Shown here: piece after piece, positions 1-8,069 of the stretch
How the letters are laid out: each line of letters begins with the position of its first letter
How positions within the stretch are numbered: the first letter of the stretch is position 1
Assembly: GCF_000173975.1 (NCBI RefSeq)
Contig: NZ_ACEP01000090.1
Coordinates: 1-42,935, forward strand
Reading direction: 5' to 3'
Origin: Anaerobutyricum hallii DSM 3353
GTDB lineage: Bacteria; Bacillota; Clostridia; Lachnospirales; Lachnospiraceae
Length of the DNA: 42,935 nt
Made by a program: the position numbers and the translations under genes
The notes under the pieces: model-generated
What the model saw: only the letters and a program-made list of their open reading frames with translations
Told to the model about the DNA's origin: nothing
Database searches by the model: none

Positions 1-112
1 AGGGAGGATGTCACTTAAACGGGTAAAAGTTATATGGTTGTTGTGAGTCTGTAATATGTTAAGTAATTTGGAATAAAAATAAGCAGAGGGAATAAGTTTT
101 AATATTAGAAAA

Positions 113-185
113 GTAGCTATTCAGAGAAAAGCAGTATTTATTAAAAAGGGATTACGGGCAAACTGCAAGTACTCTGAATAGCTGC
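113..185. other. Long hairpin of unknown role upstream of glmS
   Basis: Bases 113-126 pair with 172-185 to give a 14-bp stem with one G-U pair, and an inner stem pairs GCAGT (131-135) with ACTGC (162-166). It lies upstream of the glmS promoter, so it is not part of the glmS leader. On the minus strand the stem is followed by TTTTCT, so it could end a leftward transcript. On the plus strand no U tract follows. It does not match a riboswitch class I recognise. Confidence 0.45.
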
Positions 186-309
186 ATATATAACAATTGT
201 AGAAATCCGACAGAACAAAGAAGAAAATAAATTAAAACCGGATACTAACCTAATAAAAATAACAAACTGTTTCCGAAAAAATCAGGAAAGTGAATTGGCG
301 CGTAAAATC

Positions 310-338
310 TTGCCTTTTCCCGATAGCCATGCTACACT
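310..338 (+). promoter_or_regulatory. glmS promoter
   Basis: The -35 box TTGCCT (310-315) and -10 box TACACT (333-338) are separated by exactly 17 bp. This gives a leader of about 50 nt before the AAAGGAG ribosome binding site of glmS. Confidence 0.6.
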
Positions 339-394
339 TAAGGATGAAAAATTTAAATTGTTTCAATCATTTTAACTTTTAAAGGAGATTATAT

Positions 395-2236
395 ATGTGT
401 GGAATTGTTGGATACACTGGTAGAGAGGCGGCAGCGCCAATTGTACTGAATGGTTTATCAAAACTGGAGTACAGGGGATATGATTCAGCCGGAGTAGCTG
501 TTTTCAATGAAGCTGAGAATGACATAGACATTGTAAAGACAAAGGGACGTCTTAAGAATCTGTTAGAGAAGACAGACAGCGGAAAAGCGATGCCAGGTGG
601 ATGTGGTATTGGTCATACCCGTTGGGCAACACATGGCGCACCTTCTGAGAAGAACGCGCATCCTCATTGTAGTGATGACAAGATGGTTGTTATGGTTCAT
701 AACGGAATCATTGAGAACTATCAGGAATTAAAAGACCATCTCACACAGAAAGGTTATACTTTCTATTCTGAGACAGATACAGAAGTAGCAGTGAAGCTTA
801 TCGCTTATTACTATGAGAAGACAGATCATAACCCATTAGAAAGTATGTCAAGAGCATTACTTCGTGTTCGTGGTTCTTTCGCACTGGGTATTATGTTCAA
901 AGATCGTCCAGGTGTTGTTTACGCAGCACGAAAAGACAGTCCATTAATCGTTGGACAGAATGAAGGTGGAGCATTTATCGCATCTGACGTTCCTGCTATC
1001 CTTTCTTACACAAGAAATGTATACTATCTTGATAACATGGAGATGGCAGAACTTCACGAAGACAGCATCCGTTTCTTTAACATGAACGGTGACGAGATTG
1101 AAAAAGAAATGGTTAACATTAAGTGGGATGCAGAAGCAGCGGAAAAAGGCGGTTTCGAGCATTTCATGATGAAAGAGATTCATGAGCAGCCAAAGGCACT
1201 CAAAGATACAATCAATACATATGTAAAAGACGGTAAGATTGATTTAAGTTCTGTCGGTATTTCACCAGAAGAATTTGCACAGTATCATAGAATTTGTATC
1301 GTAGCCTGCGGTTCTGCTTATCATGTTGGTATTGCAGCCAAATATGTGATGGAAGACCTCACAGGATTAATAGTAGACGTAGATTTCGCTTCTGAATTCC
1401 GTTACCGTAATCCAAAGCTTTCCCAAGATACATTAGTTGTCATTATTTCACAGTCAGGAGAGACAGCAGATAGCCTTGCAGCACTGCGTCTTACAAAAGA
1501 AATGGGAGTAAAGACATTAGCAATCGTTAATGTAGTTGGTTCCAGTATTGCAAGAGAAGCAGACCACGTTATGTACACTTTAGCCGGACCTGAAATTGCC
1601 GTTGCTACCACTAAGGCATACAGCACACAGTTAATTTGTATGTATATCCTCTCCATGTACGCTGCACAGGTAAGAGGAGAGATTGAAGAATCTACCCTCA
1701 ATAGCATGCTCAAAGAGATCGTGCTCCTTCCAGAAAAGGTTGCAAGCATCTTAGCAGATAAAGAACGAATTCAGTGGTTCGCTAATAAATTTGCATCCGC
1801 ACACGATGTATTCTTTATCGGTCGTGGACTTGATTACGCAATCTGTCAGGAAGGAAGCCTGAAGATGAAAGAAGTCAGCTATGTACATTCCGAAGCTTAT
1901 GCAGCAGGTGAGTTAAAACACGGAACCATCAGCCTGATTGAAGATGGAACACTTGTAATCGGTGTTCTTACTCAGAGTCACCTTTGCGAGAAGACACTGA
2001 GTAACATGCAGGAAGTAAAGAGCCGTGGCGCATACCTGATGGGTGTTGCAGAGAACGGAAGTTACTACCTTGAAGACATGGTAGACTTTGTTGTATATGT
2101 GCCTAAGACAGATCCGCATTTTACAACGACACTCGCAATTATTCCATTACAGTTAATGGGATATTATGTAAGCGTTGCAAGAGGACTTGATGTTGATAAA
2201 CCTAGAAACCTTGCAAAGAGTGTTACTGTAGAATAA
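395..2236 (+). CDS. glmS: Glutamine--fructose-6-phosphate aminotransferase (isomerizing)
   Basis: This enzyme makes glucosamine 6-phosphate from fructose 6-phosphate and glutamine, the first committed step toward UDP-GlcNAc, peptidoglycan and teichoic acid precursors in the cytosol. The 613-aa length is normal for the family. The protein begins MCGIVGYTG, so Cys2 becomes the N-terminal nucleophile of the class II glutaminase domain (about residues 2-220, with the HTRWATHG substrate loop). Two SIS sugar-phosphate isomerase domains follow (about 290-420 and 460-600, with SQSGETADS and the C-terminal KSVTVE). The start has a good AAAGGAG site 7-8 bases upstream. The gene stands alone behind its own promoter. 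A 33-bp perfect hairpin element begins at its stop codon. Confidence 0.97.
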   Translation: MCGIVGYTGREAAAPIVLNGLSKLEYRGYDSAGVAVFNEAENDIDIVKTKGRLKNLLEKTDSGKAMPGGCGIGHTRWATHGAPSEKNAHPHCSDDKMVVMVHNGIIENYQELKDHLTQKGYTFYSETDTEVAVKLIAYYYEKTDHNPLESMSRALLRVRGSFALGIMFKDRPGVVYAARKDSPLIVGQNEGGAFIASDVPAILSYTRNVYYLDNMEMAELHEDSIRFFNMNGDEIEKEMVNIKWDAEAAEKGGFEHFMMKEIHEQPKALKDTINTYVKDGKIDLSSVGISPEEFAQYHRICIVACGSAYHVGIAAKYVMEDLTGLIVDVDFASEFRYRNPKLSQDTLVVIISQSGETADSLAALRLTKEMGVKTLAIVNVVGSSIAREADHVMYTLAGPEIAVATTKAYSTQLICMYILSMYAAQVRGEIEESTLNSMLKEIVLLPEKVASILADKERIQWFANKFASAHDVFFIGRGLDYAICQEGSLKMKEVSYVHSEAYAAGELKHGTISLIEDGTLVIGVLTQSHLCEKTLSNMQEVKSRGAYLMGVAENGSYYLEDMVDFVVYVPKTDPHFTTTLAIIPLQLMGYYVSVARGLDVDKPRNLAKSVTVE

Positions 2237-2400
2237 TTCTGGGTTACTGCAGGCAGGGAGAGACGCTCCCAAAAAGAGAAGATATCCTATATTTGTGACT
2301 CTATCACTGTGGGTTGAATGTTTGCCTTCGGGTTTACATTCAATCCTCGCTATAAGGCCACAAATATAGGATATCTTCTCTTTTTGGGAGCTGTTTTTGG
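2235..2400 (+). repeat. Stop-codon-linked palindromic element, copy A (after glmS)
   Basis: The left arm 2265-2297 and right arm 2359-2391 form a perfect 33-bp stem. The 61-nt core is branched: GTGA-CTCTA-TCAC on the left and an apex hairpin with a CTTCGG-type tetraloop. The left flank AATTCTGGGTTACTGCAGG overlaps the glmS TAA and matches the left flank of copies B, D and F. The right flank GCTGTTTTTGG matches their right flank but then stops abruptly where a second repeat begins at 2403, so the right terminal arm is lost. The stem has no proper U tract after it. Confidence 0.85.
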
Positions 2401-2402
2401 TT

Positions 2403-2427
2403 TAGAGCGTGTTTGAAAAACCATTCC
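2403..2427 (+). repeat. Solo end of the MITE-like repeat
   Basis: These 25 bases match the left terminal repeat of the element at 6729-6924 with a single difference (TAGAGCGTGTTTGAAAAA then C/T CATTCC). No matching right end is visible nearby, so this is a truncated or solo end. It sits where the right flank of palindrome copy A breaks off. Confidence 0.7.
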
Positions 2428-2488
2428 TCTAAGAGGGGGTCTGCTTTCCTGTGGCAAATTTTATATTTTAAAGGATAAGGAGATTATT

Positions 2489-3157
2489 ATGGAGATAAAA
2501 ACATTTCATGGATTTGAAGATTTCTGTGTAGAGAAGTTTGAAAATACTGATGAGTGGTATTACGGTATTTATCCAACGTGGATGTCTAATGTGGAAGTAG
2601 CGGAGGAATGTGGAAAAGGAAGAGAGTATGCTGGAAGTAAGTTATGCTTTTTTAATAAAACTGGCAAGGCATATGAGTCGATAAAACAGGAGAAAAATGT
2701 GTATCTGGAGGCTCCTGTGTATGACAAGGCAAGCAATTCTTTTGGGATTTTGAGATATGATTTTAATAAAAGAATCCTTCAGGCGATTGCCTATAAACCA
2801 GATGAAGAAAGTGTTGAAGTAATCGAAGAAATTTCGCTTTCGGAAATTGATGACTTAATGAATATCAGATTAATTGAAAGCCCCTTTATGATTGTACGAA
2901 ATAGTATGGAAGAAAATGCCATAGAATTTTTGGCTCCGAAACGAAAAATATATCTGGAAGAAAATGAAAGCATTGAGTTTGTAGAAAACGAGAAAATGTA
3001 TAGTTCTAAATGGAATGAGGATTTACTGGATGTATTGAATTATGGATATGGAGAAGAGGTCATCGTAAGAGATTTAGAGACAGGAAAGATTCTGGAAAGG
3101 TATAAAGGATATCTGAACAGAATGCCAGATGGGACAGCATGGCTTATGACAGAATAG
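2489..3157 (+). CDS. Hypothetical acidic protein, 222 aa
   Basis: I do not recognise this family. The product is soluble, acidic and rich in Glu, Ile and Tyr, with no signal peptide or membrane segment. The N-terminal third is aromatic-rich (DEWYYGIYPTWMSN). The rest looks like alternating beta strands and short helices. The start is supported by AAGGATAAGGAGATT ahead of ATG, and reading is open without low-complexity stretches, so it is very likely a real gene. It is monocistronic, preceded by repeat debris and followed by a terminator-like hairpin at 3234-3264. No function can be assigned from context. Confidence 0.75.
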   Translation: MEIKTFHGFEDFCVEKFENTDEWYYGIYPTWMSNVEVAEECGKGREYAGSKLCFFNKTGKAYESIKQEKNVYLEAPVYDKASNSFGILRYDFNKRILQAIAYKPDEESVEVIEEISLSEIDDLMNIRLIESPFMIVRNSMEENAIEFLAPKRKIYLEENESIEFVENEKMYSSKWNEDLLDVLNYGYGEEVIVRDLETGKILERYKGYLNRMPDGTAWLMTE

Positions 3158-3233
3158 AGTTGGAAAAAGTAAGTTTTAACTTGGTTATATCAATAAATTT
3201 ATATGGAAAAGAGAAAATTAGATGTAGGTAAAG

Positions 3234-3264
3234 AATGCTTCTGGGTAAAATCAGAGGCATTTTT
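3234..3264 (+). terminator. Probable Rho-independent terminator
   Basis: AATGCTTCTG (3234-3243) pairs with CAGAGGCATT (3252-3261) through an 8-nt loop, ending in a short T run (3260-3264). It would end the transcript of the 222-aa gene. Confidence 0.6.
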
Positions 3265-3406
3265 GAATATAAGATAGAAGATAAGTTTAAAATTTTAAAT
3301 GGAATTAAGTTTTGCGCTGTTTTTAGGAAATTAAGCGAGAATTTCCGCCAATTCAGTTGCTGAGTAGTTCACCAATTTTTGAAGTAGGATAAGCTTAAAA
3401 AATAAA

Positions 3407-3847
3407 TTGAGAATTTCCGGAAATTTGATTTTCGGCTCTGTTTTGTCTATAGGAGCATTAGTAGTGTTTACTGTGATACAGATTGATAGGCCTGACATTG
3501 TAACAACAGAAATGAAAAAGCTATCTTTATCATCACAGGAACCTTTTACGTTGTTTATATGCTTGCTTATTAATTGTATTAGTTTGTTTTTGGTAGCCAG
3601 GTTTACAAAGCAGATTTTTGAATGGATAGAGCTAAGTGAATCTCCATTTATCCCCCAAATATCAAATCAGATTAATAAAATATCGGCAGCGTTATTTGTT
3701 TATATTATTGTCCCAACTGGTTCAGTTAATGAAATTAATCTTTCTTCTGTAGTATTGGGAATTGTGATTGTGCTTGTTTTGTATTGCCTTTCGGCAGTAT
3801 TCAAATATGGATGTAGTTTACAGAAAGAAGTAGATGGGATGTTGTAG
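3407..3847 (+). CDS. DUF2975-type small membrane protein (TTG start, N-terminus uncertain)
   Basis: This 146-aa product has four hydrophobic segments (about residues 6-25, 47-66, 88-108 and 113-133) and the ELSESPFIPQISNQINKIS stretch between helices 2 and 3, typical of DUF2975 proteins. It sits 7 bp before a YozG-like XRE regulator, the usual partner of this family. The function is unknown, and the pair is often treated as a small membrane-sensor/regulator unit. The start is weak: the frame opens only after a TGA at 3380, there is no ATG, the TTG at 3407 is the best candidate, and the nearest purine-rich site (AGTAGGATAAG) is about 13-20 bases away. Homologues I recall are somewhat longer at the N-terminus, so a 5' truncation is possible. 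Confidence 0.65.
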   Translation: MRISGNLIFGSVLSIGALVVFTVIQIDRPDIVTTEMKKLSLSSQEPFTLFICLLINCISLFLVARFTKQIFEWIELSESPFIPQISNQINKISAALFVYIIVPTGSVNEINLSSVVLGIVIVLVLYCLSAVFKYGCSLQKEVDGML

Positions 3848-3854
3848 GTGAAGT

Positions 3855-4067
3855 ATGGCAATTATATTGAGATTAGACAGGGTAATGGCAGATAGAAAGA
3901 TTAATTTAAAAGATTTATCTGAGCAGATAGGAATCGCCAATGTAAATTTGTCGAAGATTAAAACCGGAAAAGTAAGCGCAATTCGATTTTCGACGTTGAA
4001 TGCTATTTGTAAAGCATTGGATTGCCAGCCTGGAGATATCTTAGAATATCAGGAGGATGAGGACTGA
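3855..4067 (+). CDS. YozG-like XRE/Cro helix-turn-helix regulator, 70 aa
   Basis: This is a single-domain DNA-binding protein made up almost wholly of the Cro/C1 helix-turn-helix: VMADRKINLKDLSEQIGIA is helices 1-2, and NVNLSKIKTGKVSAIRFST the recognition helix and following turn. It ends CKALDCQPGDILEYQ, the hallmark of the small YozG/HTH_26 group. It lies 7 bp downstream of the DUF2975 membrane protein, so the two are co-transcribed and probably act together. Its target is unknown, autoregulation being the commonest case in this family. The overlapping GTGAAG just upstream supplies a modest ribosome binding site. Confidence 0.85.
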   Translation: MAIILRLDRVMADRKINLKDLSEQIGIANVNLSKIKTGKVSAIRFSTLNAICKALDCQPGDILEYQEDED

Positions 4068-4142
4068 TTTGTTAAGTTGGTATATATACGAGCTGGCGAA
4101 ACAGATGAATCCTCACTCTCTGTAATATAAAGGAGAAAATTT

Positions 4143-4313
4143 ATGAAAAAATATCTAAATAGAATCTACACAATACTCTTAATTATCCTTTGTGTAGTTT
4201 TATGTGTTTTACAAATACAGGCAGGGACATTATTGAGTACAGGTACAATAATAAGATTTGTGATTATATTTATAGCATATGGTCTGGGAATGGCATATAA
4301 GAAAAAATCCTGA
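4143..4313 (+). CDS. Small two-helix membrane protein, 56 aa
   Basis: The ATG at 4143 follows a strong AAAGGAG site at the right distance. The frame encodes 56 residues: a basic start (MKKYLNRIYT), a hydrophobic helix (about 11-28), a short Gly/Thr turn, a second helix (about 38-50) and a basic tail (AYKKKS), which is the pattern of a small inner-membrane protein with both ends in the cytosol. It follows the DUF2975/XRE pair by 75 bp and is probably in the same unit. I do not recognise the family. It may be an accessory component of that pair. Confidence 0.6.
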   Translation: MKKYLNRIYTILLIILCVVLCVLQIQAGTLLSTGTIIRFVIIFIAYGLGMAYKKKS

Positions 4314-4384
4314 TTTGTGAGTCTGTAAAACAGACGAACTCCCGAAGATAAATGGTGTGCATCCCCATCAAATCTTTCTCAAAA

Positions 4385-4575
4385 TAAATTCTGAGTTTGC
4401 ATAGGCATCCAAAGACAGCTCACAGTAAATAAAAGAACCTATATTTGTGGCTTCGGAGCAAGGTTTGGATACGAGCGTGTATAAGCGAGTATTCCAACCG
4501 CCGCGACTAAAGTCACAAATATAGGTTCTTTTATTTACTGCGAGCGTCTCTTTGACTGCGGCAAATAAGAATTTA
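4385..4575 (-). repeat. Stop-codon-linked palindromic element, copy B (after pgm)
   Basis: Arms 4418-4449 and 4514-4545 form a 32-bp stem with one mismatch. Terminal arms TAAATTCT (4385-4392) and AGAATTTA (4568-4575) bound a 191-bp element ending one base from the pgm stop codon. Read from pgm, the flank runs AATTCTTATTTGCCGCAG then AGACGCTC, matching copies A, D and F. The core has the GAC-TTTA-GTC mini-hairpin and an apex related to copies E and F. The outer stem sequence (CAGTAAATAAAAGAAC) is unlike other copies but fully complementary within this one. Confidence 0.85.
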
Positions 4576-4576
4576 A

Positions 4577-6259
4577 CTACTTAAACAGTGGAGCCAATGC
4601 AGCAGCTAATTCATCCTTTGTTGCCTGAGCGTCTGCAAGATCCTTTCCAAGTGTAGTAAAATATGTCTTAATCTTAGGTTCTGTACCAGATGGACGAACA
4701 ACAACAGTTGCGCCATTATCAAGACCGTATGTAAGTACGTTAGCAGCTGGAAGTCCAGTAGCCTCTGCATTCTTATAATCTGTTACGCTGACAACCTTCT
4801 TATCTCCGATAGATGTAGGTGGGTTATCACGAAGTCCCTGCATGATTCCAGACATCTTATCCATACCTGTAAGACCTGGGAATTCAAAACTGTCTACAAC
4901 ATTTAAGTAACGGCCATATTCAGCATAGATTTCTTCGAGTCTTTCTTTGATGGAGCTTCCGATGCTTCTGTAGTAAGCAGCCATTTCACAGATGAGCATG
5001 GAGCTGATTACAGCATCTTTATCACGAACGTAAGGTCCAGCTAAGTAACCGTAACTCTCTTCGAAACCGAAGATGAAGCGGTCTACTTCTCCAGCAGCTT
5101 CTAAGGAAGCAATCTGGTCACCGATCCATTTAAATCCTGTAAGTACACTTCTCATCTCTACACCGTAATGAGCAGCAACAGCGTCTGCAAGTGGTGTGGA
5201 AACGATGGATTTCACTGCGACAGCCTTCTCAGGAAGTGTGCCTAATTCTTTGCGGCCTGCACAGATGTAGTCAAGAAGCAGAACACCCATCTCATTACCT
5301 GTTACAAGTTCATAAGAACCGTCTGGACACTTCATAGCAATACCAACACGGTCTGCATCAGGGTCAGTAGCGAGCATAAGATCTGCACCAGATTCTTTTG
5401 CAAGATCAAGACCAAGCTTTAATGCTTCAAAAATCTCTGGATTAGGATAACTGCATGTTGTGAAATATCCGTTAGGATATTCCTGTTCAGGAACGATAGT
5501 GATATCTGTGATACCGATGTCATTTAATACTCTTGTTACAGGAACAAGACCAGAACCGTTCAGTGGACTGTATACTAACTTAAGACCAGCAGTCTTGCAA
5601 AGACCTGGACGAACCTGACGTGCTTCGATAGCTTCATAGAACGCATTCTTACAATCATCTCCTACAAAACGGATGAGTCCCTGCTCAACACCTTCTGCGA
5701 AAGAAATGTATTTTGCCCCGGTAAGAACATCAGTCTTCTGAATCTCATCGTATACGATAGCGGCTGCATCATCAGTCATCTGGCATCCGTCAGGACCGTA
5801 AGCTTTGTAACCGTTATACTTAGCTGGGTTGTGAGATGCGGTAACCATGATACCTGCGTTACACTCATAGTAACGTGTAGCAAAAGAAAGTGCTGGAACA
5901 GGCATTAATGCATCGTAAATGCGAACTTTAATTCCATTAGCGGCGAGAACGGCAGCAGCAGTCTTGGCAAAAACATCACTCTTAATACGGCTGTCATAGC
6001 TGATAGCAACTGTCTGGTTGCCACCCTGTGTTTTGACCCAGTTGGCGAGACCCTGTGTAGCCTGACGTACTACATAGATGTTCATACGGTTTGTTCCAGC
6101 TCCGAGAACACCTCTGAGACCAGCAGTTCCGAACTTCAGTGCAACTGCAAAACGGTCTTTAATCTCGTCATCATTTCCCTCGATGCCGGCAAGCTCAGGA
6201 TGAAGATCACTATCTTCTAAGTCAGCAGCAAGCCAGCGTTTGTACTCGTCTAAATACAT
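4577..6259 (-). CDS. pgm: Phosphoglucomutase / alpha-D-phosphohexomutase
   Basis: This cytosolic enzyme interconverts glucose 1-phosphate and glucose 6-phosphate (possibly also the mannose phosphates), linking glycogen and maltodextrin metabolism to glycolysis and UDP-glucose. The 560-aa length fits the PgcA-type Firmicute enzyme. All four family motifs are present: the phosphoserine loop TASHNPAKYNGYK (about 140), the Mg-binding DPDADRVGIA (about 300), the sugar-binding GFEESYGY (about 400) and the phosphate-binding RPSGTEPKIK near the C-terminus. The start has GGAAGGAG 6-7 bases upstream, and a clear promoter lies 60-90 bp upstream. Nearby glgA and malQ in the window support a glucan role. 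The gene ends in palindrome copy B. Confidence 0.95.
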   Translation of the reverse strand: MYLDEYKRWLAADLEDSDLHPELAGIEGNDDEIKDRFAVALKFGTAGLRGVLGAGTNRMNIYVVRQATQGLANWVKTQGGNQTVAISYDSRIKSDVFAKTAAAVLAANGIKVRIYDALMPVPALSFATRYYECNAGIMVTASHNPAKYNGYKAYGPDGCQMTDDAAAIVYDEIQKTDVLTGAKYISFAEGVEQGLIRFVGDDCKNAFYEAIEARQVRPGLCKTAGLKLVYSPLNGSGLVPVTRVLNDIGITDITIVPEQEYPNGYFTTCSYPNPEIFEALKLGLDLAKESGADLMLATDPDADRVGIAMKCPDGSYELVTGNEMGVLLLDYICAGRKELGTLPEKAVAVKSIVSTPLADAVAAHYGVEMRSVLTGFKWIGDQIASLEAAGEVDRFIFGFEESYGYLAGPYVRDKDAVISSMLICEMAAYYRSIGSSIKERLEEIYAEYGRYLNVVDSFEFPGLTGMDKMSGIMQGLRDNPPTSIGDKKVVSVTDYKNAEATGLPAANVLTYGLDNGATVVVRPSGTEPKIKTYFTTLGKDLADAQATKDELAAALAPLFK

Positions 6260-6318
6260 ATTGTAACTCCTTCCAATGTTAAATGTTAGTGCTTTAAAAA
6301 GCTCGTTTTATGTATCTA

Positions 6319-6347
6319 ATTTTACCATATCAGGTACTATTTATCAA
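6319..6347 (-). promoter_or_regulatory. pgm promoter
   Basis: Reading the minus strand, TTGATA (6342-6347) and TAAAAT (6319-6324) are 17 bp apart, giving a leader of about 50 nt to the pgm start. Confidence 0.65.
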
Positions 6348-6728
6348 GATGAAATTATGTATACTTTTGGAAAAGAACACGAATCATTACAGATAAAAAG
6401 AGAAAATGAATTGTACAGAAATACCATTGTCGTATATTTGAGAAAAATGTAATTTTTTCTTTACTTTGTAGTGGGAATCAAAAATATTTTTGCAGAAATT
6501 CAAAGAAATAGTTCGCAAACATAAGCCGTTCTGTGTTATTATATACAATATGTGACATTTGTGGTATCACGGAAGTCACAAATTAAAAAGAAAAGGAGAG
6601 TCCTTCTTATTTTAATAGTATAATGAAGTTTCATAAGGCAGATATTTAGAGAACGGTACATTAGAGAATCAGAGATATACTTGAGAAGTGTATATAGACG
6701 TATCATTGTTGAAAATTTTGAATGAAGT
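6348..6728. other. Gene-free AT-rich spacer
   Basis: No open frame of useful length or known RNA is evident. One structured patch around 6551-6583 contains ATTTGTG ... GTCACAAAT, resembling the inner core of the palindromic elements with most of the apex missing. It is followed by AAAAGGAGAG with no convincing ORF behind it. A TATTATATACAAT stretch at about 6537-6550 could be a promoter for a short untranslated transcript. Confidence 0.35.
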
Positions 6729-6924
6729 TAGAGCGTGTTTGAAAAATCATTCCAGCAATCTGCACACCTCAATTTATGGTATATTTTGCCTTCATTTGGT
6801 TGACGTAGCCCATTACGCCGCTTTCATTCAGTTGACGTAGCCCGCTACGCCGCCCTCATTCAGGTAAAATCTCCCACAAATTGTGATGCACATCTTGCAG
6901 AAAGCATTTTTTAAACACGCTCTA
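6729..6924. mobile_element. MITE-like element with TA-flanked inverted ends
   Basis: The ends are inverted repeats: TAGAGCGTGTTTGAAAAAT at 6729-6747, mirrored at 6906-6924 with one mismatch. Pairing continues imperfectly inward for about 60 bp on each side. Both ends are flanked by TA, the target duplication typical of IS630/Tc1-mariner-type transposition. It encodes no protein. The centre carries a 32-bp tandem duplication (6791-6822 and 6823-6854), each unit containing GTTGACGTAGCCC and a CGTA...TACG mini-palindrome. A solo end of the same family is at 2403-2427. Confidence 0.7.
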
Positions 6925-7077
6925 GCGATACCTCATAAGTATATGTAAAGCATGCAGATCTTACAATAAAAAAGAAATCGTTTTGTTGTGATATTGTATG
7001 TTGAACGCTCATAGACAGTAATTTGTCTGCTTTTAATTTTATTTTAAAACTCTATTAGTATAGAAGGTACAGGAATC

Positions 7078-7824
7078 ATGTCAGAGAAAATTATTGCAGT
7101 TTCCGCAGGAAGAGAAATCACAGAAACAGAATTTAATGAATTTTTAAGCAAGCTTCCAGAACAGCAGCAGGCTTATGTAGCAACAGAAGAAGGAAGAAAG
7201 CAGGCATTAACTCAGTATGCAAACTACTTCTTATTCGAAAAACTTGGATATGACAAAAAGTATGACCAGGACGAAGCTTTCCTTGCTACAATGGAAGCTG
7301 TTAAGAGAGAACTTTTAGGACAGTACGCTTTAACTCAGGAGATTAAAGATATCCAGGCAACACAGGAAGAATGTGAAGCATACTATAATGAGCATAAAGC
7401 AATGTTCGTAAAAGAAGCAAAAGCTACAGCAAAACACATTCTTACAGCAACAGAAGAAGAAAGTAAGAAAGTATTAGAAGAAATCGAGAGCGGTGTAAAA
7501 ACATTTGAAGACGCTGCAAAAGAATATTCTACATGCCCATCTAAAGCACAGGGCGGAAGCCTTGGAACATTTGGCCGTGGACAGATGGTGAAAGAATTTG
7601 ACGAAGCTGTATTTACTGCAGAAGTAGGCAAAGTAATCGGACCAGTAAAAACAGATTTCGGATATCACTTAATTCGTGTAGATGAGCTTACAGGTGGAGA
7701 ACAGTCTGAATTTGCAGAAGTATATCCACAGATCATGCAGCAGCTCACAACAGAAAAACAGAACAAAAAGTATATGGCAGTACGTCAGGAAATGATCGAA
7801 AAATACGGTCTTGAATTTAAGTAA
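7078..7824 (+). CDS. Parvulin-type peptidyl-prolyl cis-trans isomerase (cytosolic)
   Basis: This is a 248-aa protein with a SurA/PrsA-like N-terminal helical chaperone part (about 1-105) followed by a PpiC/rotamase domain (about 112-205). Rotamase landmarks are AKHILTATEE, YSTCPSKAQGGSLGTFGRGQMVKEFDEAVF and GPVKTDFGYHLIRV (shown here only as landmarks within the domain). Unlike PrsA it has no signal peptide or lipobox, so it should act in the cytosol as a folding helper, perhaps near the ribosome. The ATG at 7078 is the only sensible start, and the ribosome binding site (GGTACAGGA) is modest. The gene is followed by a bulged hairpin at 7871-7919 and then the aldolase gene with its own promoter. 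Confidence 0.88.
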   Translation: MSEKIIAVSAGREITETEFNEFLSKLPEQQQAYVATEEGRKQALTQYANYFLFEKLGYDKKYDQDEAFLATMEAVKRELLGQYALTQEIKDIQATQEECEAYYNEHKAMFVKEAKATAKHILTATEEESKKVLEEIESGVKTFEDAAKEYSTCPSKAQGGSLGTFGRGQMVKEFDEAVFTAEVGKVIGPVKTDFGYHLIRVDELTGGEQSEFAEVYPQIMQQLTTEKQNKKYMAVRQEMIEKYGLEFK

Positions 7825-7870
7825 AAATTTAATATAATAATATAGGAAATCCCGTTCTGACAGGAATAAA

Positions 7871-7919
7871 TCACCAGTAATTACCTGATTATTCAGGCTT
7901 CGTGAATTGCTGACGGTGG
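7871..7919 (+). other. Bulged hairpin between ppiC and fba
   Basis: CACC pairs with GGTG, AGTAATT (7876-7882) with AATTGCT (7905-7911), and CCTGA with TCAGG around a TTAT loop (7884-7897). No U tract follows, so it is not a standard terminator. It may protect the 3' end of the upstream message or be a small structured RNA. Confidence 0.4.
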
Positions 7920-7982
7920 ATTGAGATAATGATAATAATAAGATTATTGCAAAATTATCTTTATTTTTTTCTGAACTGGGGT

Positions 7983-8041
7983 TATAATAGGTTCGTATAA
8001 CTTAGGGCGATGCTACCATACATCGACAACTGCGCAAGCAG
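7983..8041 (+). promoter_or_regulatory. fba -10 element and structured short leader
   Basis: A perfect TATAAT at 7983-7988 has no clear -35 partner. The predicted leader carries two small hairpins: CGATG (8008-8012) with CATCG (8021-8025), then CTGC-GCAA-GCAG (8030-8041), a GNRA tetraloop hairpin. The ribosome binding site TGGAGG follows 15 bases later. These hairpins could stabilise or modulate this highly expressed message. Confidence 0.45.
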
Positions 8042-8069
8042 ATATTTATATTTATGGAGGTTAATAATT

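Larger units (their letters stand above)
1..394. other. Gene-free region upstream of glmS
   Basis: I find no convincing gene here. The first bases could be the tail of an upstream gene, with a TAA at 16-18 in frame 1, but this cannot be decided from the window. The stretch is AT-rich. It holds a long inverted repeat (113-185) and the glmS promoter (310-338), both listed separately. I looked for a glmS ribozyme and found none: the leader from the promoter to the start codon is only about 50 nt, too short for one. Confidence 0.5.

Noticed and set aside
340-394. glmS ribozyme in the glmS leader
   Set aside because: The leader from the predicted start is only about 50 nt and shows none of the conserved ribozyme core.
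6551-6583. Degenerate copy of the palindromic element
   Set aside because: ATTTGTG and CACAAAT are present, but the stem is under 10 bp, there is no flank homology and no adjacent stop codon, so chance is not excluded.
8010-8069. Longer aldolase starting at 8010
   Set aside because: The extra 20 codons read through leader hairpins with no ribosome binding site. The ATG at 8070 has TGGAGG and the conserved aldolase N-terminus.
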